Assembly (NCBI RefSeq): GCF_022206305.1
Contig: NZ_JAKOIW010000007.1
Location: 186,001-250,000, forward strand
Reading direction: 5' to 3'
From: Gordonia sp. 'Campus'
Lineage (GTDB): Bacteria > Actinomycetota > Actinomycetes > Mycobacteriales > Mycobacteriaceae
Length of the DNA: 64,000 nucleotides
Shown here: piece by piece, positions 36,321 to 46,053 of the stretch
How the letters are laid out: every line of letters begins with the position of its first letter
Numbering within the stretch: position 1 is the first letter of the stretch
Notes under the pieces: generated by a model
Told to the model about the DNA's origin: nothing
Databases searched by the model: none
Seen by the model: the letters and a program-made list of their open reading frames with translations, nothing else
Made by a program: the position numbers and the translations under genes

Positions 36321-38839
36321 TGCGCGACGACAAGTCGGCGGAGCACGGCGACAGATCTCGGGAGAAGCGTCGGCTCGTCGTCGTGGGCAACGGTATGGCC
36401 GGTGCGCGAACCGTCGAGGAGATCATCTCCCGGGGCGGTGGCGACCAGTTCGACATCACCATGATCGGCGACGAACCGTATGGCAACTACAACCGGATCA
36501 TGCTCAGCCACGTGCTCGCCGGGGAGAGCAGCGTCGACGACGACGACCTCATGCTCAATCCGATGGCGTGGTACCGCGAGAACGACGTCACGCTGTACTC
36601 CGGCGACCGTGCCGAGTCGATCGACAGGTTCGCCAAGACCGTCACCTGCGCAAGCGGTCGCATCATCGCGTTCGACGTCCTGATCATCGCCACCGGGTCG
36701 CACACCTTCTTCCCGAACATGGACGGATTGCGTGAACCCGACGGCAAACTCGCGCGCGGGGTGTTCGGTTTCCGCACCATCGAGGACACCAACGGCATGC
36801 TGCAGATGGCGACGTCGCGAGATCACGTGCGAGCGGTCGTCATCGGGGGTGGCCTACTCGGACTCGAGGCCGCGTACGGCTTACAGACGCAGGGCGTCAG
36901 CGTCGATGTCGTCCACTCGCCCGGGCACCTGATGAACCAGCAACTCGACGAGCGTGGTGGGCGCGTGCTGCGCAACAAGATCGAGTCGCTCGGCGTGGGT
37001 GTACACACCGGCAAGAGGACCACCTCGGTACTGCGGAACGAGAGCGGGGCCATCACGGGAGTCGGTTTCACCGACGGCGATTCGCTGCCCGCCGACATGA
37101 TCGTGGTCACCGCGGGTATCCGGCCGAACGTCGAGATCGCCCGCGGTGCCGGGCTGGTCGTCGAACGCGGGATCGTCGTCGACGACCAGATGCGCTGCGA
37201 AGACGAGGCTTTCATCTACTCGGTCGGGGAGTGCGCGCAGCACCGCAGTGAGGTGTACGGGCTGGTGGCGCCGCTGTGGGAACAGGCTGTGGTGCTGGCC
37301 GACGTTCTGACGGGTGCGAATCCGCAGGCCGAATACCATGGTTCGCGGTTGACGACGAAACTCAAGGTCGCCGGTGTCGACGTCGCCGCGATGGGCGTCA
37401 AGGGCCCCGAGCGCGACGACGACGAGTTCGTCCAGTTCTACGAACCGCGCAACGGCGTCTACAAGAGCGTGGTGGTGCGGGACAACAAGCTCATCGGCGC
37501 GATGCTGCTCGGGGACATCTCGAAGGTCAGCTTCCTCACCCAGGCGTTCGACGACAAGGTCCCACTGCCCGACGAACGTATCTCCATGCTGTTCGACCTC
37601 GGCACGCCCAGCGCCGAGACCGGTGCCGCCGAACTCGCCGACGACGTCCAGGTGTGCAACTGCAACGGCGTCACCAAGGGCGACATCGTGAGCTGTGTGG
37701 CGTCGGGGTGCACCAGCGTCGGGGAGGTGTGCGCGAAGACGCGCGCGGGCAAGGGATGTGGGTCGTGCAAGGGTCTCGTCGCCGACATCGTGGAGTTCGC
37801 CGCGGGAGACTCACTGACCACGGACGCATCCGCCGAGTGGTACGTCCCGTCGATTCCGCTGACCAAACCCGAACTCATCGATGCCATCCGCCGCCAAGAT
37901 CTGCGGTCGGTCAGTGAGGTGTTCGCCGAACTCGCACCCGGGGGCGAGGACGCGACCGCGAAAATGCCGGTGGCGTCGCTGCTGCGGATCATCTGGGGAT
38001 CGGACTGGAAGCGCGAACCCGGTGCTCTGTTCGTGAACGATCGTGTGCATGCGAACATCCAGCGGGACGGGACCTTCTCGGTGGTGCCCCAGATGAAAGG
38101 CGGCGTCACCTCACCCGGCCAGCTCCGCAAGATCGCCGACGTCGCCGAGAAGTACTCGATCCCGATGATCAAGGCGACCGGCGGGCAGCGACTCGACCTG
38201 TTGGGCGTCAAGAAGGAAGACCTGCCCAAGGTGTGGGAGGACCTCGGCATGCCGTCGGGTTACGCCTACGGCAAGAGTTTCCGGACCGTCAAAACCTGTG
38301 TGGGCACCGACTATTGCCGGTTCGGACTCGGCGACTCCACCCAGCTCGGCATCGACATCGAGACGCGGTACCAGGGCCTCGAGTCACCCGCGAAACTCAA
38401 ACTGGCCGTGACAGGTTGCCCGCGGAACTGCGCGGAGGCCCTGTGCAAGGACTTCGGCGTGGTGGCGATCGGTGACGGCAAGTGGGAGATCTACGTCGGT
38501 GGCGCTGCCGGCGCACACATTCGCAAGGGAGACGTGTTGGCGACCGTGGACTCACCTGCCGAGGTGATCCGATTGTGCGGCATCTTCATCCAGTTCTACC
38601 GCGAACGGGGCAGGTGGCTCGAGCGGACCTACGACTTCGTGCCGCGGATCGGTATCGAAGAACTCCGGGCAATCGTCGTCGACGACCGTGACGGGTTGGT
38701 GGCCGGCCTGCAGGAACGGATCGACGAGGCGGTGGAAGCCTACGTCGATCCGTGGCTCGACCGCGCCGCACCGAAGTCGCCCGCACAGTTCACCTCCGCG
38801 CTGCCGCTGCTTCCGCTGCCACAGGTGCCGGTGCGATGA
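36320..38839 (+). CDS. nirB: Assimilatory NAD(P)H nitrite reductase, large subunit
   Basis: 839 residues. FAD domain VVVGNGMAGARTVEEI near 17, NAD(P) domain VVIGGGLLGLEAAYGL near 173. A BFD-like [2Fe-2S] region has VCNCNGVTKGDI and GKGCGSCKG. The sirohaem/[4Fe-4S] half has Cys660-x5-Cys666 (CVGTDYC) and Cys700-x3-Cys704 (CPRNC). It reduces nitrite to ammonia in the cytoplasm. The start overlaps the preceding small gene, and nirD overlaps its stop. Confidence 0.96.
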   Translation: MRDDKSAEHGDRSREKRRLVVVGNGMAGARTVEEIISRGGGDQFDITMIGDEPYGNYNRIMLSHVLAGESSVDDDDLMLNPMAWYRENDVTLYSGDRAESIDRFAKTVTCASGRIIAFDVLIIATGSHTFFPNMDGLREPDGKLARGVFGFRTIEDTNGMLQMATSRDHVRAVVIGGGLLGLEAAYGLQTQGVSVDVVHSPGHLMNQQLDERGGRVLRNKIESLGVGVHTGKRTTSVLRNESGAITGVGFTDGDSLPADMIVVTAGIRPNVEIARGAGLVVERGIVVDDQMRCEDEAFIYSVGECAQHRSEVYGLVAPLWEQAVVLADVLTGANPQAEYHGSRLTTKLKVAGVDVAAMGVKGPERDDDEFVQFYEPRNGVYKSVVVRDNKLIGAMLLGDISKVSFLTQAFDDKVPLPDERISMLFDLGTPSAETGAAELADDVQVCNCNGVTKGDIVSCVASGCTSVGEVCAKTRAGKGCGSCKGLVADIVEFAAGDSLTTDASAEWYVPSIPLTKPELIDAIRRQDLRSVSEVFAELAPGGEDATAKMPVASLLRIIWGSDWKREPGALFVNDRVHANIQRDGTFSVVPQMKGGVTSPGQLRKIADVAEKYSIPMIKATGGQRLDLLGVKKEDLPKVWEDLGMPSGYAYGKSFRTVKTCVGTDYCRFGLGDSTQLGIDIETRYQGLESPAKLKLAVTGCPRNCAEALCKDFGVVAIGDGKWEIYVGGAAGAHIRKGDVLATVDSPAEVIRLCGIFIQFYRERGRWLERTYDFVPRIGIEELRAIVVDDRDGLVAGLQERIDEAVEAYVDPWLDRAAPKSPAQFTSALPLLPLPQVPVR

Positions 38840-39159
38840 CGAGCGTGTCGGCCGACCCGGGCGTCGTGATCGGACTCGTCGAGGACCTGCACATCGGCGA
38901 GAGCCGGGCATACGCGGTGCACGGCAGGCAGATCGCCGTGTTCCGCCTCACCGACGGCACGCTGCGCGCCACGGACGCGGTGTGTCCACACCGCGGCGGA
39001 CCGCTGGCCGACGGCCAGTTCGATCTCTCAAAGGTCGTCTGCCCGCTGCACCAGTACGCTTTCGGGTTCGCCGACGGAGGGTGCACCTCCGAGGACGTCG
39101 GCGGCGTCGGTGTGCACCGCGTCGAGGAACGAGGCGGCGAGATCGTTCTCTGGCTCTAG
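38836..39159 (+). CDS. nirD: Nitrite reductase small subunit (Rieske-type)
   Basis: 107 residues of the NirD fold. CPHRGGPL and CPLHQYAF supply the Cys-x-His and Cys-x2-His ligands, so the Rieske [2Fe-2S] cluster is retained. Many enterobacterial NirD proteins lack it. ATG 38836 overlaps the nirB stop (ATGA). The gene is convergent with the nitrate reductase gene across repeat copy C. Confidence 0.94.
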   Translation: MTSVSADPGVVIGLVEDLHIGESRAYAVHGRQIAVFRLTDGTLRATDAVCPHRGGPLADGQFDLSKVVCPLHQYAFGFADGGCTSEDVGGVGVHRVEERGGEIVLWL

Positions 39160-39176
39160 GGTCGCGCCCGCTCGGA

Positions 39177-39245
39177 CAAACCCACCACCGATGGACACAT
39201 CCACACTCGCTCGGGGGGTGGATGTGTCCATCGGTGGTGGGTTTG
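39177..39245. repeat. Perfect palindromic repeat, copy C
   Basis: A perfect 28-bp inverted repeat: left arm 39177-39204 (CAAACCCACCACCGATGGAC...), right arm 39218-39245, 13-nt loop. It lies in the 106-bp gap between convergent nirD and narB stops, where it would act as a bidirectional terminator. Same family as copies A and B. Confidence 0.92.
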
Positions 39246-39265
39246 CGGGTGGAGTGCTCTGCTCC

Positions 39266-42200
39266 TCAGTACACGTCCCGCACGTAGCGCTTGTCGGCGG
39301 CGAGGGCCTTGACGTAGGCCTCGGCGCCGGCGGGGGAGCGTCGACCGTATTGCGCCACAATTCCTTTCAGGGCGGCGTCGACGTCCTTGGCCATACGTGT
39401 GGCGTCGCCGCAGACGTACACGTGCGCTCCGTCGTGAAGCCACTGGTACAGCTCTTCGCCGTGTTCACGCATACGGTCCTGCACGTAGATCTTGTGGTCC
39501 TGGTCGCGAGAGAACGCGACGTCGAGGCGTGTCAGCAGGCCGTCGCCGAGCATGGTCGTGAGCTCGTCGCGGTAGTAGAAGTCGGTCGCGGAATACTGCT
39601 CGCCGAAGAACAGCCAGTTCTTCCCGCTGTGGCCCAGTGCCTCTCGCTCCCGCAGGAATCCGCGGAACGGGGCGATGCCGGTGCCGGGCCCGATCATGAT
39701 CATCGGGGTGTCCGGGTCCGCCGGTGGACGGAAATGGCTGGTGGAGGTGACGAACACACCGACTTCGTCCTCGGCGCGGTCGGCGAGGAACGTCGAACAG
39801 ACACCGCCGCGCGGGGTTCCGTACAGGTTGTATCGCACCGCCGACACCGTGAGTTGTACCTCGTTCGGGCTCTCGAGTGGGCTCGACGAGATCGAGTAGG
39901 AGCGGGGAACGATCGGCTTGAGGACCTGCATCCACTCCTCGACGTCGGCGGCGACGGGGTGATCGGCCAGGATGTCGACCGACTGCCTGCCCCACGACCA
40001 GTCGTTGAACTGCTGGCGATTACCGGGCGCCGCGAGGGTCTGGAGGTTGCCGGAACCCGTGCGGTCGCCGACGAAACGCGCGAGATCCGGGGTCACGCGA
40101 GCGAATTCGAGTCGTTCGCGCAACGCCGTATGCAGGGGCATTGCGTCGCCGCCGACCGTCACCGGCGTATCACTGTCCAGCCCGGTGCGCGTGAGGAACT
40201 CCTCGACGAGTGCGGGGTCGTTGTGCGGCCACACACCGAGTGCGTCACCGGCCTGATAGGTCAGGGTGTCGGCCGGGAGCCGGAACCCGAAGTTGCGCAC
40301 GTCCTTCGCCGATCCGGCTCCATTGAGTCTGTCGTTGCGGACGAGTGAGGTGATCAGCGGCTTCTTGCGCGAGTAGGCCGGTGCGGAGCGGACCGACGGT
40401 GCGGCCGCGGAGTCGGCCGGTTCGCTGACGACGGTGACCCGGTCGGCGGTCACCTCCGACGTCGGCGCCTTGTTGCCCAAGCTGATCGCCCGGATGACAT
40501 CGTTCAGCCATCCGCCGGCCGTCTCCTCGAAGTCGGGTTCGCAATCGACCCGGTCGACGAGCCGACGACCGCCGAGTTCGCCGATCCGCGCATCGAGCTT
40601 TCGGCCGTGACCGCAGAAGTCGTCGTAGTTGGAATCTCCCAGCGCCAGAACGGCATAGTCGATCCCGGACAGGTCCGGCGCATCGTCGGAGTTCAGCGCA
40701 TCCCAGAACGACGACCCGTTGTCGGGCGGGTCCCCGTCGCCGGTGGTCGACGTGACGAACAGGGCGGTGCCACGCAGTTCGTCGACCGCCACGTCGTCCA
40801 TCGACTTGGCATCGACGTTGCGCCCGCTGGCTTTCACGCGTTCGGCGGCTTCGGCGGCGAGTTCCTCGGCGTTGCCCATCTGCGACGCCCACAGCACGGT
40901 GACCGTGTCGGCGGGTGCCTGCGTCGGGGTCGGATCGGATCCGGGCCCCGGCGAGTCGGCATCTGCTTCGGCGCGCGAGTACATGCCGGCAAGGAGGCCG
41001 GACACCCACATCCGGACCTCGTCTCGTAGCGGAGCGTCGGTCGGAACGGTCGGCACCCCGGCGCGTCCGGCCTCGAGTCCGGTGGCCATGCCCGCCAGGT
41101 ACAGCATCTCCGCGGGCAGCAGATCGGGACGCGGTACGTCCGGAACCCCCAGCGCCACGGCGAGTTCCGAGGCGCCATCGGATTTCCCGGCGTGCGGTGA
41201 CGGTGTCGGTGAACCGACCACCCGGGTCAGGGTCACGGCACACACTTTCAACTCGGGCTGCTGGGAGAGCGGGTCCACTGCGTCCGAGGTGACCGCGTTG
41301 ATCGCGAGATGCTCGCCGAAGACGTCGTTCCAGTGGAAGGGGACGAAGCAGTTCCCCGGGCGGACACGGTCGGAGATGCGGGCGGGCAACACCGCTCGTC
41401 CGCGGCGCGAGGCCACCTCGACCTTGTCCTTCGGCGAGACACCCATCCGTTCGGCATCCGCGGGATGCAGTTCGACGAACGGTTCGGGGTTGAGTTTGTT
41501 GAGCTTGGCGACCCGACCGGTCTTGGTCATGGTGTGCCACTGGTGCGGCAACCGCCCGGTGTTGAGCAGGAACGGGTAGTCGTCGTCGGGCATCTCGTCG
41601 GGATCGATGTGCGGCCGGGCGAAGAACTGGGCACGACGCGTCGGCGTGGCGAAGGCCAGGCGCGGCACCGAGCCGTCGTCGAGCCGGTGCAGAGTCTGGC
41701 TTCGACCGTCGTTGAGGTATCGGATCGGGTTGCGGGACGAGATGTCTGACGGATCGGGCGCAGCGTCGTCGACGGGCGGGGACGGCCACTGCACCGGCGT
41801 CCGGCTAAGTCGGTCGTAGGTGATCCCACGCAGGTCATACCCGGTGTTGGGGTTGGCGAAGCGTTTGATCTCCTCGAACACCTCCTCGGCGCTGGAGTAG
41901 TCGAACGCGTGGGCGTAGCCCATCTCGGAGGCGATCCGGGCGATGAGCTTCCAGTCCGGGATCGCCTGCCCGGGCGCCGACAGCGCCGGCTCGAACAGCG
42001 TGAGATTCCGTTCCGAATTGACCATCACCCCGGTCGATTCCGACCACAGCGTCGCGGGCAGGACCACGTCGGCGTACTGATTGGTCTCGGTCTCGGCGAA
42101 GGTGTCCTGGGTGATGACGAGGTCGGCACGTTCGAGTCCCTCGATCACCGTCTTCCGATTACCCACCGAGGCAACCGGATTGGTACAGATGATCCAGCAC

Positions 42201-43477
42201 GCCTTGATGTCCCCGTCGGCCATCCGACGGAACATGTCGACGGTCCCGCCACCGACGTCGGTGCGCAGTGTCCCGGCCGGGAGTTCCCACACGTCCTCGA
42301 CGAACTCCCGATCGGCGTCGGAGACCAGCGCCCGCTGACCGGGCAGACCCGGCCCCATGTAACCCATCTCGCGACCGCCCATGGCGTTCGGCTGGCCGGT
42401 CAGCGAGAACGGTCCACTCCCGGTACGGCAGATGGCGCCGGTCGCGAGGTGGAGGTTGATGAGCGCGTTGGTGTTCCACGTTCCGTGCGTCGACTGGTTG
42501 AGCCCCATCGTCCAGCAACTCATCCAGTTGCCCGCGGTCCCGATGATCTCGGCGGCGGCGCGCAGATCGGCGGCGTCGATACCGGTGATGGCCTCGACGA
42601 CGTCGGGTGGGTACTGGGCGGCGAAGTCCGGCATCTGCTCGAAGCCGTCGGTGAACGATTCGATGAACTCGTCGTCGAGGTGACCGCCGTCGATGAGCAG
42701 ATGCAACAGGCCGTTGAGCAGGGCGAGGTCGGTACCCGACTTGATCTGCAGGAACAGGTCGGCCTTGTCGGCGGTGGCGGTACGACGCGGATCGATGACG
42801 ATGAGTTTCGCGCCGGCCTTGACGCGGTCCATCATCCGCAGGAACAGGATCGGATGGCAGTCGGCCATGTTGGCGCCGATGACGAGGAAGACGTCGGCAT
42901 GGTCGAAGTCCTCGTACGACCCGGGCGGTCCGTCAGAACCCAGCGACAGCTTGTAACCGGTGCCCGCGCTGGCCATGCAGAGTCGTGAGTTGGATTCGAT
43001 GTGGGTGGTGCGGACAAACCCCTTGGCCAACTTGTTGGACAGATACTGCGCTTCGAGCGACATCTGACCAGACACGTACAGCGCAACCGCATCGGGTCCG
43101 TGCTCGTCGACGATCGCCCGGAGTCGGCGAGCGGTGTCGGAGATGACGGCGTCGAGGTCGGCGGGCCGGAGCTGACCGCCGCGGTCGTCGCGGACCAGGG
43201 GAGTGTGCAGGCGGCCACCGGCCGCGAGCATGTCGGCCGTCGTCGAACCCTTGGTGCACAGACGCCCGAAGTTGGTGGGGTGATCGGCACGCCCGACCGT
43301 CTTGGTGACCCGGTCGGAGTCCTCGTCGACCTTCATCTCCATGCCGCAACCCACGCCGCAGTAGGCGCAGAGGGTCATCACCGATTTGGAGACAACGGAG
43401 CGAGTGGGTGCGGGGACGGTCACGGCTCCCAGCGTCGGAGCCGCATGTTTCGCGACCCGAAGCCCGGCGTTACGCAT
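39266..43477 (-). CDS. narB: Assimilatory nitrate reductase fused to sulfite-reductase-type flavoprotein
   Basis: 1403 residues, about twice a normal NarB/NasA. The N-terminal molybdopterin domain carries [4Fe-4S] ligands Cys37-x2-Cys40-x3-Cys44 and Cys74 and runs to about 780. Next come a flavodoxin domain ([20 protein letters not shown] near 856), an FAD/ferredoxin-reductase domain ([18 protein letters not shown]) and an NADPH-binding part ([19 protein letters not shown]), ending YVRDVY. One chain can thus move electrons NADPH-FAD-FMN-FeS-Mo to nitrate without ferredoxin. ATG 43477 has only a distant GAGGT. The gene is convergent with nirBD, which uses its product. Confidence 0.93.
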   Translation of the reverse strand: MRNAGLRVAKHAAPTLGAVTVPAPTRSVVSKSVMTLCAYCGVGCGMEMKVDEDSDRVTKTVGRADHPTNFGRLCTKGSTTADMLAAGGRLHTPLVRDDRGGQLRPADLDAVISDTARRLRAIVDEHGPDAVALYVSGQMSLEAQYLSNKLAKGFVRTTHIESNSRLCMASAGTGYKLSLGSDGPPGSYEDFDHADVFLVIGANMADCHPILFLRMMDRVKAGAKLIVIDPRRTATADKADLFLQIKSGTDLALLNGLLHLLIDGGHLDDEFIESFTDGFEQMPDFAAQYPPDVVEAITGIDAADLRAAAEIIGTAGNWMSCWTMGLNQSTHGTWNTNALINLHLATGAICRTGSGPFSLTGQPNAMGGREMGYMGPGLPGQRALVSDADREFVEDVWELPAGTLRTDVGGGTVDMFRRMADGDIKACWIICTNPVASVGNRKTVIEGLERADLVITQDTFAETETNQYADVVLPATLWSESTGVMVNSERNLTLFEPALSAPGQAIPDWKLIARIASEMGYAHAFDYSSAEEVFEEIKRFANPNTGYDLRGITYDRLSRTPVQWPSPPVDDAAPDPSDISSRNPIRYLNDGRSQTLHRLDDGSVPRLAFATPTRRAQFFARPHIDPDEMPDDDYPFLLNTGRLPHQWHTMTKTGRVAKLNKLNPEPFVELHPADAERMGVSPKDKVEVASRRGRAVLPARISDRVRPGNCFVPFHWNDVFGEHLAINAVTSDAVDPLSQQPELKVCAVTLTRVVGSPTPSPHAGKSDGASELAVALGVPDVPRPDLLPAEMLYLAGMATGLEAGRAGVPTVPTDAPLRDEVRMWVSGLLAGMYSRAEADADSPGPGSDPTPTQAPADTVTVLWASQMGNAEELAAEAAERVKASGRNVDAKSMDDVAVDELRGTALFVTSTTGDGDPPDNGSSFWDALNSDDAPDLSGIDYAVLALGDSNYDDFCGHGRKLDARIGELGGRRLVDRVDCEPDFEETAGGWLNDVIRAISLGNKAPTSEVTADRVTVVSEPADSAAAPSVRSAPAYSRKKPLITSLVRNDRLNGAGSAKDVRNFGFRLPADTLTYQAGDALGVWPHNDPALVEEFLTRTGLDSDTPVTVGGDAMPLHTALRERLEFARVTPDLARFVGDRTGSGNLQTLAAPGNRQQFNDWSWGRQSVDILADHPVAADVEEWMQVLKPIVPRSYSISSSPLESPNEVQLTVSAVRYNLYGTPRGGVCSTFLADRAEDEVGVFVTSTSHFRPPADPDTPMIMIGPGTGIAPFRGFLREREALGHSGKNWLFFGEQYSATDFYYRDELTTMLGDGLLTRLDVAFSRDQDHKIYVQDRMREHGEELYQWLHDGAHVYVCGDATRMAKDVDAALKGIVAQYGRRSPAGAEAYVKALAADKRYVRDVY

Positions 43478-43618
43478 CCATCAACTTGACCTCACAGGGC
43501 GTCGCGCGGGGTGTGAAAGAGGTCCGGAACCGCAGGTGAGCCCTGATATGGTCAGTTCACCGCACGGGTTTCGGCGTTGCTCAGCCCTATCTCAGCCGAG
43601 GTGGATAAGACTGTATCC

Positions 43619-44305
43619 ATGCGCATCCTCGTGGTCGACGACGACCGGGCCGTCCGGGAGTCGTTGCGACGGTCGCTCACCTTCAACGGATACAGCGTCG
43701 AGACAGCAGGCGACGGTATCGAGGCACTCGAGAAGATACTGGCCGACCGGCCAGATGTCGCGATCCTCGACGTCATGATGCCCCGCCTCGACGGCCTCGA
43801 GGTCTGTCGCCGACTCCGTTCCGCCGGTGACGACCTGCCCATCCTCGTGTTGACCGCCCGGGACTCGGTGTCCGAACGGGTCTCCGGTCTCGACGCCGGA
43901 GCCGACGACTACCTGCCCAAGCCCTTCGCCCTCGAGGAACTCCTGGCACGACTCCGGGCACTGTTGCGTCGTGCCTCACCGGACGACGACGCCGACAACG
44001 AGACCCTCACGTTCGCCGACCTCTCGCTCGACCCGGTGACCCGCGACGTCACCCGCGGGGAGCGTTCCATCAGCCTCACGCGCACCGAGTTCGCACTGCT
44101 CGAGATGCTGATGGCCAATCCGCGTCGCGTGCTGTCACGCAGCCGCATTCTCGAAGAGGTGTGGGGATACGACTTCCCGACCTCCGGGAACGCGCTCGAG
44201 GTCTACGTCGGTTATCTCCGCCGCAAGACCGAGGCCGATGGCGAGTCGCGACTGATCCACACCGTGCGCGGCGTCGGATACGTGTTGCGGGAGACGCCGC
44301 CCTAG
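43619..44305 (+). CDS. mprA: OmpR-family response regulator MprA
   Basis: 228 residues. Receiver domain with DDD near 7-9, phosphoacceptor Asp51 in AILDVMMP, Thr/Lys switch residues in LTARD and LPKPF. The C-terminal winged helix has [21 protein letters not shown] and the [20 protein letters not shown] recognition region. Length and sequence match mycobacterial MprA, which responds to envelope stress. The mprB GTG overlaps its stop (TAGTG). ATG 43619 has GAGGTGG 13 nt upstream. Confidence 0.94.
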   Translation: MRILVVDDDRAVRESLRRSLTFNGYSVETAGDGIEALEKILADRPDVAILDVMMPRLDGLEVCRRLRSAGDDLPILVLTARDSVSERVSGLDAGADDYLPKPFALEELLARLRALLRRASPDDDADNETLTFADLSLDPVTRDVTRGERSISLTRTEFALLEMLMANPRRVLSRSRILEEVWGYDFPTSGNALEVYVGYLRRKTEADGESRLIHTVRGVGYVLRETPP

Positions 44306-45846
44306 TGGGCAGGTCGTCGGACCCGGCGTCGACGCCGACCACCGGGGCCCGGTTTCCGCTGCGCGACCGAATCGCCCAGGCGCTGACCGGCAATGCGGCA
44401 GGTGCGGGCGGTTCGGCGGAGAAGGAGATGCGTGCGCCGATGCCGCTCACGCGTGCGGTGTCGCTGCGCACGCGTGTGACCATCCTGTCTGCCACCGTCG
44501 TCCTGGTCTCGGTGAGTCTCATGGCCGCCGCGGCGTATTTCGTCGTCTACCGGGCGATGTACAACGACGTCGATCAACAACTGGAGAGCCGCGCCGACGG
44601 CATGGCGGCCCTGGCGCGTGCCGGTGTCCTACGCAACCAGCCCGAACAGCTGGTGGCGGGAACGGTGTTCTCCACCAACATCTCCATCGCGCTGGTCACC
44701 CCCAGCGGCGAGACCTACCTCATCGGGCAGGTGCCGTTCGAGGACGTCGAACGCGGGATCGTGCGCTCGCCTTCGGTTCCCGGCTCCAACAAGCAGAGTC
44801 TGCGCACCACGCGCAACCAGCGGGTCCTCACCCGCAAACTCGACGACGGCAACACCCTTGTGCTGGCGCAGAGCCTGATCCAGACCGATCGGACACTGAA
44901 ACGGTTGGCCTGGGTGTTGTTCGTGGTGGGTTGCGGCGGAGTCGCTCTCGCGGCCCTGGCGGGGACGACGGTCGCGCGTGCCGGACTGCGCCCGGTCGCA
45001 CGGCTCAACCGGGCCGTCGAACGGGTCGCCCGCACCAACGATCTCACCCCGATCCCGGTGACCGGCAATGACGAATTGGCGCGCCTGACCGTCAGTTTCA
45101 ACGCCATGCTCAGGGCACTCGACGAATCACGGGATCGCCAGGCGCGTCTCGTCGCCGACGCCGGGCACGAGTTGCGCACCCCGCTGACCTCGCTGCGGAC
45201 CAATCTCGAACTGCTCATCGCCGCCAGCCGGCCGGGAGCCCGCGAGGTACCCGAACAGGACATGGTCGAGCTGCGGTCCGACGTCATGGCCCAGATCGAG
45301 GAGTTGTCCACGCTGGTGGGCGATCTCGTCGATCTCGCGCGCGAGGATGCGCCCGAGGTCATCTACGAGGAGGTCGACCTGGCCGAGGTCGTCGAGCAGT
45401 CACTCGAACGAGTTCGACGCCGCCGCAACGACGTCGAGTTCGACGTAGACCTCTCACCGTGGTTCGTGTTCGGCGAACAGCACGGACTGTCGCGTGCGGT
45501 GCTGAACGTGCTGGACAACGCGGCCAAGTGGAGTCCGCCGGGCCGCACCGTGAGCGTCGCCCTGACGCAGGTCGGGATGTCGAGCGCCGAACTCATCGTC
45601 GCCGACGCCGGACCGGGGATCCCGGAGGAGGACCGCGAACTGGTCTTCGAGCGGTTCTACCGATCGACGCAGTCGCGGTCGATGCCGGGATCGGGTCTGG
45701 GACTGGCGATCGTGCGTCAGGTGGTCGAACGACACGGCGGCCGCGTCGCCGCCGACACCTCACCCCTCGGCGGCGCGCTCATCCGGATGACGCTGCCGGG
45801 TCGTGCGACGGCCGCGGAACCATCTCCCCAGGTGATTCGTCAGTAG
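44305..45846 (+). CDS. mprB: Sensor histidine kinase MprB
   Basis: 513 residues. Two membrane helices (VTILSATVVLVSVSLMAAAAY and LAWVLFVVGCGGVALAALAG) bracket an extracytoplasmic sensor of about 130 residues. Then come a HAMP linker, DHp domain with His288 in ADAGHELRTPLTSLR, and ATPase boxes NVLDNAAKWSPPG (N), DAGPGIPEE (G1) and GSGLGLAIV (G2). In mycobacteria MprB signals surfactant/envelope damage to MprA, which controls pepD and sigma factors. GTG 44305 overlaps the mprA stop and is preferred over longer frames that would lie inside mprA. Confidence 0.93.
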   Translation: MGRSSDPASTPTTGARFPLRDRIAQALTGNAAGAGGSAEKEMRAPMPLTRAVSLRTRVTILSATVVLVSVSLMAAAAYFVVYRAMYNDVDQQLESRADGMAALARAGVLRNQPEQLVAGTVFSTNISIALVTPSGETYLIGQVPFEDVERGIVRSPSVPGSNKQSLRTTRNQRVLTRKLDDGNTLVLAQSLIQTDRTLKRLAWVLFVVGCGGVALAALAGTTVARAGLRPVARLNRAVERVARTNDLTPIPVTGNDELARLTVSFNAMLRALDESRDRQARLVADAGHELRTPLTSLRTNLELLIAASRPGAREVPEQDMVELRSDVMAQIEELSTLVGDLVDLAREDAPEVIYEEVDLAEVVEQSLERVRRRRNDVEFDVDLSPWFVFGEQHGLSRAVLNVLDNAAKWSPPGRTVSVALTQVGMSSAELIVADAGPGIPEEDRELVFERFYRSTQSRSMPGSGLGLAIVRQVVERHGGRVAADTSPLGGALIRMTLPGRATAAEPSPQVIRQ

Positions 45847-45938
45847 AGGAGAAGCGCCTGACACCGGACCCCGATCGCCACCCGGCACGACTACGAATTG
45901 CTGCGTGCGCACCCGGTGTGACCTGGTCATCGATCACC

Positions 45939-45944
45939 TAGGGT
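45939..45944 (+). promoter_or_regulatory. Putative pepD -10 TAGGGT
   Basis: TAGGGT lies about 110 nt upstream of ATG 46054, with GTGACC 15 nt before it. In mycobacteria pepD is under MprA/SigE control, but I see no unambiguous MprA box here. Confidence 0.35.
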
Positions 45945-46053
45945 TGACCGGAGGCGCAGTCAGGGTACGACGGCCGAGGTGTTCCGGCCCCGTCCCAGCC
46001 ATCGGAAGACACCACACCGGCACAGCGGCCGGATCGACGAGGAAGAGACGAAG

